Assembly: GCA_965224755.1 (NCBI GenBank)
Contig: OZ245061.1
Location: 62,001-126,000 of the forward strand
DNA: 64,000 nucleotides
Direction: 5' to 3'
DNA from: Hellea sp965224755
GTDB taxonomy: Bacteria > Pseudomonadota > Alphaproteobacteria > Caulobacterales > Maricaulaceae
Below the pieces are notes generated by a model. The model was not told where the DNA came from, did no database searches, and saw nothing but the letters and a program-made list of their open reading frames with translations. Shown in pieces: positions 50,701 to 58,194 of this stretch (position 1 is the stretch's first letter; each line of letters starts with the position of its first letter). Both the position numbers and the translations under genes were made by a program.

Positions 50701-53464
50701 TTGGGGTAATACCGGCCTGCAGGATTTGATATTCTATCCGCTCCTCATCGCTCTTATCCTGACCGCCGCGCTTTATGCCTTCAGCCTGAGTTTCCCGCGC
50801 CTCAATGCACTTAAGAAAATGAAACAGCTGCTGATCGCCTTTGCGGTCTTCTTTGTATTTATTTTCACAACATCATTCATCGCTTGGGACAGCTTGGCTG
50901 CCATGTCTAAAAATGCCGTGCCATTGGCCCTGTCATGGGTTCTCATTCCGCTCTTGATGGCGACCCTCTTTATGAGCGCCTATCTCGCCTATAACCGCTA
51001 TATTATCGGCAAGCGCTATAATTACGCGGCCTTTTGGAAACAAACGCTTGGCCTCGCAGCGCTGGGCAGTTTGCTCTGGCACATTCCTCTCTGGGCGACC
51101 ACAGGAGCAGCGAAAACGGCTATGGCCTTTACGCTGGCCATTCCGATCACCTTGATAGTAATCGCCGGGTTCCTCGCGCTTTTGGCCGGCATGATCCGCC
51201 GTTCAGAAAAACGTAACCGCCCACATGACGCCGAGCCGGAGACGGAAACAATACGCGAAATTATGGCCCGCGAGAATCAAGTCGTCGCGCAAAATCATAT
51301 GACCTCGGTTGTGCGGATTATCCCCGAGCAATTCCGCCGCCGATTCACTCTCCCGCTGGCGCTCAATATAATCCTTACTGGACTGACCAACCACAAATCC
51401 CGCCCCGGTTTTCTTGGCACGGTCGGAACGGTGCATTATGCCCGCTGGGTGCATCTGCCCAAGACCAATAATTATGTCTTCTATTCCAATTATGACGGTA
51501 GTTTTGAAAACTATCTTGAAGATTTTATCACCAAAGCCAGTTTCGGCCTGACAGGCACATGGAGCCATTCGGTCGGTTTCCCCGAATCAAAACTTCTGTT
51601 TTTCAAAGGCGCGGAAGATGGCGACCGATTTAAACGCTATGCACGAGGCTCTATGATCCCGACGCCGTTCTGGTTCTCGGCTTATCCTAAGATTACGGCC
51701 GAGCAAATCCGGCGCAACGCGCTAATCCGCGACGGCCTCGCCCGTATTGACAGCCCGTCTGACGCCGAAGCCTGGCTCGATTTGTTCGGCTCGCGCACCC
51801 GCCCCGCCCATGTCATCCAGGCCGAACGTGTCCAGACCATGGTCTTTAGCGGCGCCGTCAAGCTCAAAGCCGGGTCCTGTCTTGTTATTAACTCAGACGT
51901 TCCTGACCAAATCTCTAAACCGTTTAAAGACTGGGTTCGCGACGTCGCCCCGCTCATCACTTATGGCGAAAGCTCGCCCACCCGCCGCGCCAGCTATATC
52001 GCCTTTGCTAATAGCGGCCTCATCCGCCTTGGGCTGGCGCATGAGCTGACACAGGCGACGCCTTGGGAAGGTTCCGAAGAATTAACCGGGCTCGAAAAAC
52101 GCAACCAATTCCCGCCGGTTTTATCGCTCGGTATGGACAGCCCCACCCGCCAAAATGTGCTCGGCGATACAGGCGTCGATGCGCCCGAACATTGGCAATG
52201 GGGGTCGGGCGAGTCCAAGGCTCATGCCGTTTTGCTAGTCTATGCTGTTGACCGTCCCGATCTGAAAAAACTCATTGCAGAACATGCCGCCCTGATAAAG
52301 ACCCACGGCCTGTCTTATGAGAAAATAGATTTCGAAGAACTTCCCGATATTGGATTAGCAACCGAACCCTTCGGCTTTGTCGACGGTGTGTCGCAGCCCA
52401 TTTTGCGCGGAACTCAGCGCGCCGCCAATGCGACAGACGATTCTATTCATCTGGTTAATCCCGGCGAGTTTATTCTTGGCTATGCTGATGACCGGGACTA
52501 TTATCCGCCTTCGCCGCAGGTCGAAGCCATTAGAGATGCCGCCCATGACCTGCCCGCGACAACACGCGAGCAGCCTCTTCTTTATCCAAAGTTTGCCGCA
52601 GTCGGCGGCAATACATTGCGCGATTTGGGGCGTAATGGCTCCTATCTTGTTATTCGGCAATTAGAGCAAGATGTTGAGGGCTTTAAGAGGGTAACTGAAG
52701 AGATCGCTAAACCCTTCTGTCCCGTCACGCGAAATACAAAGAAAGACCAACTCCGCCTGAAAAAAACCCAAAAGATGATTCAAGCCAAAATGATGGGGCG
52801 CTGGCAAGACGGAACGTCTTTGCTGGAAAACCCCGTCCGTATCCGCCGCGAATCTGGCGGGAAGATTGATTTTGAATATCGCGAAGATCTGCCGGAAGCA
52901 ACCCCTCCGCCTGATGAAGCAACCCCTCCGCCTGATTCTGAAAAGCCACCGAAAAAACGCCCGCCCCTACCTGATAATGAGTTCCTTTACGGCAGTGACG
53001 ATCCGCAGGGTCATGCCTGCCCATTCGGCTCCCATATTCGCCGCGCCAATCCGCGCGACGGGCTGGAGCCCGAAAGTAAAGACGCGCTCGGCATTACTAA
53101 CCGCCACCGCCTTTTGCGCCGGGGTCGGCCTTATGAGCAGGGCAATAAAAAGGGAACATTCTTCATGTGCCTGAATGCCGATATCGACCGCCAATTTGAA
53201 TTTGTGCAGCAGACCTGGGTGTCCTCACCCAAATTCCATGGCCTGCGCAGCGAGGTTGATCCGATCACAGGACAAGGCATCCATAAAGGCTTGGCCGGCG
53301 ATATATATCTGGCCGGAGAGGCCAAAGACAATCTTGAATTCACCATTCAGGCGGAAGGGCAGGAAATCCCCATCAAAGGCCTGAAATCCTTCGTCACCAT
53401 GCGCGGTGGCGGCTATTTCTTCCTGCCAAGCCGCGACGCGCTACGGTTTATGTCGCGGGAGTGA
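47774..53464 (+). CDS. Cytochrome P450 - multi-pass membrane - DyP-type peroxidase fusion
   Basis: One uninterrupted 1896-residue frame joins two haem enzymes. Residues about 25-480 are a P450: EFAGTIVILAGTSFSN in the I-helix, ExxR as E360-A-M-R363 in LDEAMRLTP, and the haem Cys449 in THPCFGQYWARDLM. Residues about 500-690 are a ferredoxin-like domain. About ten membrane helices occupy 752-1142. A second copy of the ferredoxin-like domain lies near 1180-1330 (VHYARWVHLPKTNNYVFYSN, then YDGSFENYLEDFI). The DyP peroxidase follows, with GFVDG (Asp1537), haem-ligand His1754 in CPFGSHIRRANPRD and a C-terminal FVTMRGGGYFFLPSRDALRF. A shorter start at 47837 (MADKNSTDF) is possible. The function is unknown; oxidation of a lipid or hydroperoxide at the membrane is the natural guess. 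Confidence 0.88.
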   Translation: MTLTSTGIYGLNTSLGGRANYMADKNSTDFKNHGKGLPNSEAMAKMAGWIFAAPERRSLKYTLAGKIGKAPLDIHYIARHSDVMDVLRGPLKVHVSLAHYDDLMKSATKSTPSGQLEFLLGAPTNMKTERWDILGSAFAVPPKMARTDTKIFEDIAQRAVDKAVDVVLRDVGKGGTFNAVKDYGYLVPYLAGIEMTGLSMPEKPSLILKAATAFRNKGKKDKFKAEGDTGQAAQLLLWSQMIFGHAFANVGDRMGLMRIGNCIATRQYMKYIRHSMSEAYIPPAGSLIARFKAVRHEFPNISDDAYAHHVASTVYEFAGTIVILAGTSFSNILSTIFEKNMEIGDYLALITDKDNLALDEAMRLTPTTGQLFRRVEKDFTLGDQSFKVGDMICLILAAAMRDPAVFPEPDTFSDFSTSAPKRDRINYLNFGANEIAKNPFNPQDGTHPCFGQYWARDLMHKMLQGLSLLPNLKPMGKMTHFVGMPDALPMAFTPPPAIMKAEEMQPEPAQNIYTICTEICGDPTEREALDTRVRKAIERLGNPADKDMRERLLATGCIHFISLTVIEGANEKEPSYLVMEMAADGDEDDVLQTICSHAGERIFPIFQIAGCVKKREHLIGHLQDHAVTLTQSAWPEFFSGKGRNGLGFNGTPGLSVQRIQAEEDLANFVGNKITELDREGAGSEAKSPQQILQEVRSELASPDLTTQAPEAARVLWTLENSKPPVFAETPDSPWNKGGGMMDNIAKLFPRAFLAYFGLLYLAVAAFTSFIIFGGKTTKAALCKAAEGCRFPGDTDGTNILPNPVNLSELSQIPDTAGTLFLYHSPINVLLGILAAFIFSIVMAIAATWLRKGTDKIFSYGFARMGHIFWFVLALVLFIGYHTAYPYLPESLQWKPLGRSGMDFYRIGIYHWLWAAGFTAIFTGSAIIGGRLRPSRSLAAILATFMMAITTLSIGTNQLRIMAVRNGDGGDYEILNRWGNTGLQDLIFYPLLIALILTAALYAFSLSFPRLNALKKMKQLLIAFAVFFVFIFTTSFIAWDSLAAMSKNAVPLALSWVLIPLLMATLFMSAYLAYNRYIIGKRYNYAAFWKQTLGLAALGSLLWHIPLWATTGAAKTAMAFTLAIPITLIVIAGFLALLAGMIRRSEKRNRPHDAEPETETIREIMARENQVVAQNHMTSVVRIIPEQFRRRFTLPLALNIILTGLTNHKSRPGFLGTVGTVHYARWVHLPKTNNYVFYSNYDGSFENYLEDFITKASFGLTGTWSHSVGFPESKLLFFKGAEDGDRFKRYARGSMIPTPFWFSAYPKITAEQIRRNALIRDGLARIDSPSDAEAWLDLFGSRTRPAHVIQAERVQTMVFSGAVKLKAGSCLVINSDVPDQISKPFKDWVRDVAPLITYGESSPTRRASYIAFANSGLIRLGLAHELTQATPWEGSEELTGLEKRNQFPPVLSLGMDSPTRQNVLGDTGVDAPEHWQWGSGESKAHAVLLVYAVDRPDLKKLIAEHAALIKTHGLSYEKIDFEELPDIGLATEPFGFVDGVSQPILRGTQRAANATDDSIHLVNPGEFILGYADDRDYYPPSPQVEAIRDAAHDLPATTREQPLLYPKFAAVGGNTLRDLGRNGSYLVIRQLEQDVEGFKRVTEEIAKPFCPVTRNTKKDQLRLKKTQKMIQAKMMGRWQDGTSLLENPVRIRRESGGKIDFEYREDLPEATPPPDEATPPPDSEKPPKKRPPLPDNEFLYGSDDPQGHACPFGSHIRRANPRDGLEPESKDALGITNRHRLLRRGRPYEQGNKKGTFFMCLNADIDRQFEFVQQTWVSSPKFHGLRSEVDPITGQGIHKGLAGDIYLAGEAKDNLEFTIQAEGQEIPIKGLKSFVTMRGGGYFFLPSRDALRFMSRE

Positions 53465-53477
53465 GGGGAATTCAGTA

Positions 53478-53789
53478 TCACTCAATAAAAGTGACGTCCA
53501 CTGTAGTACCTGTTCTGGCCGTAATTCGACATTTTATAGGATCCGAATAATCAACATCACCCAATGAAAGCAAAAATTCAGATGGTAATTCCACATAATG
53601 TTTCATATGCAATTGCGCTGTGAGCCAACAAAGCCTCCGAATAACACAATGAAATGTGCTTTGTGTTTCAACAACTATTATTTTACCCGTCTTTAAGCAG
53701 CGAATACAGATATCTTCTTCTATATCCGCGGAGAGCGGGGTTGGTTTGTAGCCAGCGCTATCTTCGTCTTCAGACATAGATATTTGCAT
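53478..53789 (-). CDS. Small protein of unknown function (PilZ-like pattern, weak)
   Basis: This is a 103-residue protein with an acidic N-terminus (SMSEDEDSAGYKP). Its second half (VELPSEFLLSLGDVDYSDPI, then KCRITARTGTTVDVTFIE) has the rhythm of a PilZ-like beta-barrel. The RxxxR and (D/N)xSxxG motifs that bind c-di-GMP in true PilZ domains are not evident. It lies 3 bases after sthA on the same strand. There are several Cys (ICIRCLKTG). I cannot name its function. Confidence 0.55.
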   Translation of the reverse strand: MQISMSEDEDSAGYKPTPLSADIEEDICIRCLKTGKIIVVETQSTFHCVIRRLCWLTAQLHMKHYVELPSEFLLSLGDVDYSDPIKCRITARTGTTVDVTFIE

Positions 53790-53792
53790 GTC

Positions 53793-55268
53793 TTAAGCCA
53801 CCTTAATTTTTGTCAATGGGTTGAAACAATTATCATCAAAAGATGGGTTGGTGCTTGCAAGTTTTTCGTCTTCTATAGACTGCATTTTGTTCCACGCATC
53901 GAGCGCTGCGATTTTATAGGCTTCAGCTAATGTCGGGTAGTTAAAGATGTTATTCATGAAATAATCGAGTTTGCCGTTCAGGTTCAATACGGCCTGACCA
54001 ATATGAACCAGTTCCGTTGCGCCTTCGCCGATAATATGCACGCCTAATAATTGCTCGCTCTTGAGCGAAAATATTAACTTTAAAAGGCCGGAATTTATTC
54101 CCATTATTTGCCCGCGAGAGGTTTCGCGTAGACGGGCTATCCCGCATACATATGCGACACCTTGCGTCTTGAGAAGTTCCTCGGATAATCCAATCGTTGA
54201 AATTTCCGGGACGGAATAAATCCCATATGGGAAATAATCCGGCGGCGTCGCCATTGGAATATCCAGCGCATGACAGGCGGCAATACGTCCCTGTTCCATT
54301 GAGGTTGAGGCGAGGCTGGGAAAGCCAATAACATCGCCAGCCGCATATATATTCGGTGTTTTAGTTTCAAATGTTCTGCCATTAACAGCGATACGTCCGC
54401 GGTGATCAACCTCTAATCCGCAAGCCTCCAAGCCAAGTTCTTGAGTCGACCCCAAACGGCCAGCAGCAAAAAGGATCATGTCAGATTGAATGACGCGCCC
54501 ATCTTGTAATTTTACAAAGCACCGTTTGCCATCATTTTTGATCTGCTCTGCCTTGCGGCCCAAGAAAACCTCAACCCCTTGCCGCCGCAGACTTGTGTGG
54601 AATTCATCAACAATCTCGCGGTCTATAAAGTTAAGAATTGTTTCGCGAGGTTCAATTATATTTACTGGAATATCCAGCGCCGCAAAAATTGTTGCATATT
54701 CCAACCCGATAACCCCGGCGCCAATGACAGTAAGCGATTTTGGCAGGCGCTCTATATTTAAAATTTCAGCACTGTCTAAAACACGCTCGCCATCAAAAGG
54801 GACATATTTTGGACGGAACGGGCGTGTGCCGACTGTTAACAATGCTTTTTCAAATTCAACCCGTTGCATTTCGCCCTGTGCCATCGAAACACTAAGGGCA
54901 TTCGGACTTATGAATTTAGCTGTGCCTTTTGCAATTGTCACATTATTGCGCCGTAATTGATCTTCTAAAACTTCGACCTCGTGTTGCACGGTCAGGGATA
55001 AACGCTTCTTCAAGTCTTGTGCCGTGATTTCAGATTTAACCGTGTAAGAACGTCCATAAAAACCGCGTTCTCGAAAACCTGATAAATTTAAAACCGTTTC
55101 GCGTAGAGTTTTACTGGGCACAGTCCCTGTATGCAAACAAACACCGCCAACTTTTGCCCCTTTATCAATCAACAGAACAGATTTGCCAACTTTTGTCGCT
55201 TGAACAGCCCCGCGGCGACCTGCAGGCCCTGCGCCGACTACAACGAAATCATATTTACTTTGCACCAA
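53793..55268 (-). CDS. sthA: Soluble pyridine nucleotide transhydrogenase
   Basis: This is a 491-residue flavoprotein that balances NADPH and NADH by hydride transfer. The FAD site is VVVGAGPAGRRGAVQATKVG. The disulfide motif of related oxidoreductases is replaced by GGVCLHTGTVPSKTLRETVL, in which the second Cys has become Thr; this is the signature that separates SthA from lipoamide dehydrogenase and glutathione reductase. The NAD site is VIGAGVIGLEYATIFAALDI. The FAD-contact TPNIYAAGDVIGFPSLASTS and the dimerisation domain with IGEGATELVHIGQAVL follow. It appears regulated by its own promoter, with palindromes upstream. Confidence 0.92.
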   Translation of the reverse strand: MVQSKYDFVVVGAGPAGRRGAVQATKVGKSVLLIDKGAKVGGVCLHTGTVPSKTLRETVLNLSGFRERGFYGRSYTVKSEITAQDLKKRLSLTVQHEVEVLEDQLRRNNVTIAKGTAKFISPNALSVSMAQGEMQRVEFEKALLTVGTRPFRPKYVPFDGERVLDSAEILNIERLPKSLTVIGAGVIGLEYATIFAALDIPVNIIEPRETILNFIDREIVDEFHTSLRRQGVEVFLGRKAEQIKNDGKRCFVKLQDGRVIQSDMILFAAGRLGSTQELGLEACGLEVDHRGRIAVNGRTFETKTPNIYAAGDVIGFPSLASTSMEQGRIAACHALDIPMATPPDYFPYGIYSVPEISTIGLSEELLKTQGVAYVCGIARLRETSRGQIMGINSGLLKLIFSLKSEQLLGVHIIGEGATELVHIGQAVLNLNGKLDYFMNNIFNYPTLAEAYKIAALDAWNKMQSIEDEKLASTNPSFDDNCFNPLTKIKVA

Positions 55269-55293
55269 GGGCTCCCGGTTTTCTTATAATTAG

Positions 55294-55326
55294 CACCACA
55301 TTGGTGTTTTATAGTTTATAAACTAT
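55294..55326. promoter_or_regulatory. Palindromes upstream of sthA
   Basis: CACCA-cat-TGGTG (55294-55306) and the perfect 16-bp palindrome ATAGTTTATAAACTAT (55311-55326) lie 26-58 bp upstream of the sthA start at 55268. Such symmetry next to a promoter suggests operator sites. No adjacent regulator is present. Confidence 0.45.
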
Positions 55327-55381
55327 TAAATAGTGCGGCCGCAGCAAAGATTTATCCAAGCCCACTTCAATTTATGATGAT

Positions 55382-55624
55382 ATGATGGGTTTGCCGCTCA
55401 AATTATATACTGGCTGTAAGGCCCATATTCCCGATGGTCTTAAAAACCACTACACAGTAGGAAATCTTGATCGAAGTCCTAAAATCGTCGTCATCACGAA
55501 AGGTAGCGGCTATTTCTTCCAGCAAGCCGCGAGACGCTACAGGTTATATCGCGATGAAAATGAGAGAATAAAGAGGACGCATCATTTCATTCATAAGAGC
55601 ACGGCGCCTGGCTTCTATCCCTAA
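55382..55624 (+). CDS. Doubtful small open reading frame
   Basis: This 80-residue frame (MMGLPLKLYTGCKAHIPDGL, then KNHYTVGNLDRSPKIVVITK and an Arg/Tyr-rich rest) has no recognised domain, no signal peptide and no clear ribosome-binding site. Its start is next to a TATGATGATATGATG stretch. It is the only candidate gene in the 352-base gap between sthA and terC and overlaps the terC stop by a few bases. It may be spurious. Confidence 0.25.
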   Translation: MMGLPLKLYTGCKAHIPDGLKNHYTVGNLDRSPKIVVITKGSGYFFQQAARRYRLYRDENERIKRTHHFIHKSTAPGFYP

Positions 55625-56493
55625 TGACTGGCTTTCCAAGCGTCGACCGCGTCGCGGCCCGCTGTCTCGCTTGCGCCCTTGATCTCGGCTTCTTTCTGGG
55701 CCCAAAGGCGTTTTTGATAACGGTTGGACAGGATGTCGGTGATAATCAAAACCCCGACGACGAGATAGAAACTGGATTTACTCATCGCGTCGATGGGGAA
55801 GCTAAACAGCTTTAGATGCGCCAGATGCGCGCCTTCGGTCACCAGCAACACGCCGACGAGGAAGAGGATAAACAAGCCGAGCACTTCATACATGCGGTTT
55901 TTCTTAAGAAATTCTGTCACCGCATCGGCCATGAAAATCATCGCCAGACCCGAGATCACAATGGCAATCACCATAAGCGGAAGCTGATAAGTGACCGTGC
56001 CGTCCGCCGCTTTTTCAGACGCAATCGCCATGGCCGACAGGATCGAATCCATCGAAAAAACAAGGTTCATCAACACAATCAGCGCGATGGCCTTGCCCAC
56101 GGTGCGGCGGCCCGAGCCCTCGGAATGTTCTATATGGTCAACCGCGAGGAGGTGATGGATTTCCTTAATCGCCGTATAAATAATAAATCCGCCGCCAAAC
56201 AACGTCACGAGGGCCTGCATGGTAAATTCGCCTTCAATGATTTTTGCCAGATGCAGATTAAAGAGCGGCTCGGCCATAAAGCCAAAGAGCGAGACAATCA
56301 CAAAAAGCAAGACGATGCGAAATATGACCGCAATCCCGATGCCCCATTGCCGCACTTTCTTGGCGTCTTTCGGGTCGGCAACCTTATTACTTTCAATCGC
56401 GATATAGAGCAGATTGTCGAAACCGAGCACCGCTTGAAGCAGCACCAACATGAATAATGTAAACAAAGCTTCGAGCGTAAAAAGTTCAGCCAT
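55621..56493 (-). CDS. TerC-family membrane protein
   Basis: This is a 290-residue integral-membrane protein of the TerC family. LVLLQAVLGFDNLLYIAIES has the conserved Asp-Asn pair typical of the family, and VLMNLVFSMDSILSAMAI repeats the pattern in the second half, as expected for an internally duplicated fold. TerC proteins are linked to metal (Mn) export or tellurite resistance and to loading of metalloenzymes. The ATG at 56493 is preceded by GGGAGGATATC, a strong ribosome-binding site. I see no manganese riboswitch in the 66 bases upstream. No ter-operon genes are present. Confidence 0.92.
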   Translation of the reverse strand: MAELFTLEALFTLFMLVLLQAVLGFDNLLYIAIESNKVADPKDAKKVRQWGIGIAVIFRIVLLFVIVSLFGFMAEPLFNLHLAKIIEGEFTMQALVTLFGGGFIIYTAIKEIHHLLAVDHIEHSEGSGRRTVGKAIALIVLMNLVFSMDSILSAMAIASEKAADGTVTYQLPLMVIAIVISGLAMIFMADAVTEFLKKNRMYEVLGLFILFLVGVLLVTEGAHLAHLKLFSFPIDAMSKSSFYLVVGVLIITDILSNRYQKRLWAQKEAEIKGASETAGRDAVDAWKASH

Positions 56494-56559
56494 GATATCC
56501 TCCCGAATAAGTTAAGCTTTGATAATCTGATTTGCCCCCAAATGAAAAGGGCTTTTGAC

Positions 56560-57246
56560 CTACATAATACCAGAGTTTCTTCCGGGGCTGTTGCCAATCA
56601 CCTTATCCCCGACAAAAGGATTATCTGCGCGCTCGGCCCCGAAAGTGCCCATCGGGCCGTGGCCGGGGACAAAACGCATATCCCCGCCGAGAGGCCAGAG
56701 CTTAGACGTGATAGAGTCCAGTAAGTCTTGATGGTTGCTCTTGGGGAAATCCGTTCGCCCGATGGAGCCGCGAAACAGCACATCTCCGACAAAGGCAAGT
56801 TTCATATCCTGATTATATATCACGACATGGCCCGGCGTGTGGCCCGGCGTGTGGGCAACGCCAAATTCAATTCCGCCCAGCGATAAAGTCTCGCCGTCCT
56901 CCAAATAACGGTCAGGCACAATATTGCGGCCCATGCCTTTATGCCCGTAATTTTCCCAATGGGTTTCAATCTCGTCCATCCAAAACTGGTCATCTTTGTG
57001 CGGGCCAATGACAGGAATGCCGAGCGCCTCGCGAATATCCTCCGCCCCGCCGGCATGATCAAGATGGCCATGAGTGAGCCAGATTTCTTTAATCGTAACG
57101 CCGAGCTCTTTGGCGGTGTCCAGAATTTTCGAAGCTTCCCCGCCCGGATCGACAAGCACGCCCTCGAGCGACTCCGTGTCCCAGAGCAAGCTGCAATTTT
57201 GCTGAAAGGGCGTGACGGGAATTATACGAAGGTCGAGTTGGGCCAT
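56560..57246 (-). CDS. MBL-fold metallo-hydrolase (glyoxalase II-like)
   Basis: This is a 228-residue zinc hydrolase of the hydroxyacylglutathione hydrolase/YcbL group. The metal motif is WLTHGHLDHAGGAEDIREAL, followed by GVAHTPGHTPGHVVIYNQDM, AFVGDVLFRGSIGRTDFPKS and FVPGHGPMGTFGAERADNPF. It is shorter than classical glyoxalase II and lacks its C-terminal helical domain. YcbL-type enzymes have glyoxalase II activity in some bacteria. It reads in the same direction as terC with a 66-base gap. Confidence 0.9.
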   Translation of the reverse strand: MAQLDLRIIPVTPFQQNCSLLWDTESLEGVLVDPGGEASKILDTAKELGVTIKEIWLTHGHLDHAGGAEDIREALGIPVIGPHKDDQFWMDEIETHWENYGHKGMGRNIVPDRYLEDGETLSLGGIEFGVAHTPGHTPGHVVIYNQDMKLAFVGDVLFRGSIGRTDFPKSNHQDLLDSITSKLWPLGGDMRFVPGHGPMGTFGAERADNPFVGDKVIGNSPGRNSGIM

Positions 57247-57359
57247 AAGGTTGTCTTTCTACGGTCAAAATTAGTGTTCAGGCGCTGTTCAGCCTCGCGC
57301 CTCTATATCACAACTAACTTATCTGATGATGAGTTGTCTCTCTCTCTCTCTTTACCTTA
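57247..57359 (+). other. Gene-free segment before three tandem terminators
   Basis: This stretch has no gene. ACAACT and AGTTGT (near 57311-57337) can pair, and a (TC)7 run lies at 57337-57350. It ends at the first of three plus-strand terminators, so a short non-coding transcript reading right is possible. Confidence 0.3.
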
Positions 57360-57387
57360 CCCCGTCCTTTGCGGCGGGGTTTCTTTT
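57360..57387 (+). terminator. Rho-independent terminator 1 of the non-coding block
   Basis: CCCCGTC (57360-57366) pairs with GGCGGGG (57373-57379) with one G-T pair and a six-base loop, followed by TTTCTTTT. No protein-coding gene on the plus strand reads into it. Confidence 0.75.
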
Positions 57388-57495
57388 GTGCGGCGCTCCC
57401 GTAACTTAACAAAATTGTTAGCAAACCGTCATCCTGCCGTCATATACGGGATTGTATAGAATAGTTAGTCCAGTTTTCTGGATCCCCTTCGAACT

Positions 57496-57526
57496 GGCGG
57501 CGGCTTTCGAGCTTGCCGCCTTTTTT
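57496..57526 (+). terminator. Rho-independent terminator 2, with a UUCG tetraloop
   Basis: GGCGGC (57496-57501) pairs with GCCGCC (57515-57520), and inside GCT-ttcg-AGC forms an extra stem capped by the stable UUCG loop. Six T residues follow (57521-57526). It ends a putative 100-base transcript whose promoter region may include TAACAAAATTGTTA (57407-57420). Confidence 0.85.
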
Positions 57527-57687
57527 CGCCAAAATGACTCTTTTGTAATCCTACTGTAGCCTTACGGTTATGTTGCCTGTGGTCATAATGGGCAGGCTGG
57601 GCCATGTGACTACCCCCAAAGAATCATCTCCCAGCAGGGTCATTGCTGATAAAGCCCCCAGCCCTTACGCAGCAATAGCCTGAAAAG
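57527..57687 (+). ncRNA. Candidate small non-coding RNA
   Basis: The 160 bases between terminators 2 and 3 are non-coding and fold readily. GCCTG with CAGGC near 57575-57598 and CAGCA with TGCTG near 57640-57655 pair locally. GGCTGGG (near 57596) can also pair with CCCAGCC (near 57657), and CAGGC with GCCTG at the 3' end, giving a long closing arrangement. A strong terminator follows directly. I recognise no known RNA family (not SRP, RNase P or tmRNA), and a promoter was not identified with certainty. Confidence 0.4.
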
Positions 57688-57725
57688 ACGGGTCGGCACG
57701 CGAATGCCGGCCCGTTTTATTTTAC
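57688..57725. terminator. Bidirectional Rho-independent terminator 3
   Basis: ACGGGTCGGC (57688-57697) pairs with GCCGGCCCGT (57706-57715), one mismatch, around ACGCGAAT. TTTTATTTT follows on the plus strand. On the minus strand the stem is followed by CTTTTC and lies directly after the GNAT stop at 57730, so it can serve both sides. Confidence 0.85.
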
Positions 57726-57729
57726 CTCA

Positions 57730-58143
57730 TTAGCCGCCAATCGTAAGCGTCATACCAGCGCCAAAATTCCCTGAAGGCCGAGTTTGAAATCCAAGGCTTT
57801 CATAAAACCCTTCTTTTCCGGCAACCGCCATCAACCCCAATGTGGCCCCGCTGGCAATGGGCTTTAGGCGCAGCATAATTTCGGCCATTAATTGGCGGCC
57901 CACGCCTAGCCCGCGAAATCCGTCTTTCACTATCAAATCTTGGACATAATAATTCACAGCCCCGTCGCCTACGATGCGCACAAAGCCGATTAATTTATCA
58001 TCCTCATAAGCGCTCACCCAAAGACGGCTATTAGCGATAGCCGCTTCGGCCATATCAATAGAAATAGGCCCCCAACCCTCGGCTTCGCGAAATTGCGCGA
58101 ATTCATCGGCGGCGGGCGGTGTATGGCGTAATGAATAAGACAT
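57730..58143 (-). CDS. GNAT-family N-acetyltransferase
   Basis: This is a 137-residue acetyl-CoA-dependent transferase. The core motif is YVQDLIVKDGFRGLGVGRQL, with the RGLGVG pyrophosphate-binding loop. LWVSAYEDDKLIGFVRIVGD forms the preceding strands, and GLMAVAGKEGFYESLGF the C-terminal strands. The length is standard for a single-domain GNAT. The substrate is unknown. It reads in the same direction as hisS, 51 bases after it. Confidence 0.92.
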   Translation of the reverse strand: MSYSLRHTPPAADEFAQFREAEGWGPISIDMAEAAIANSRLWVSAYEDDKLIGFVRIVGDGAVNYYVQDLIVKDGFRGLGVGRQLMAEIMLRLKPIASGATLGLMAVAGKEGFYESLGFQTRPSGNFGAGMTLTIGG

Positions 58144-58194
58144 AGGCTAACTTACCACAGCTTTCAAAAGCGGGGATAGACCGAAAAAAATATT

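Noticed and set aside
56494..56559. Manganese (yybP-ykoY type) riboswitch upstream of terC
   Set aside because: The 66-base gap is too short and lacks the paired loops of that riboswitch.
57337..57350. (TC)7 simple repeat as a phase-variable promoter
   Set aside because: No gene starts downstream on the plus strand within reach, and seven units are too few to argue for it.
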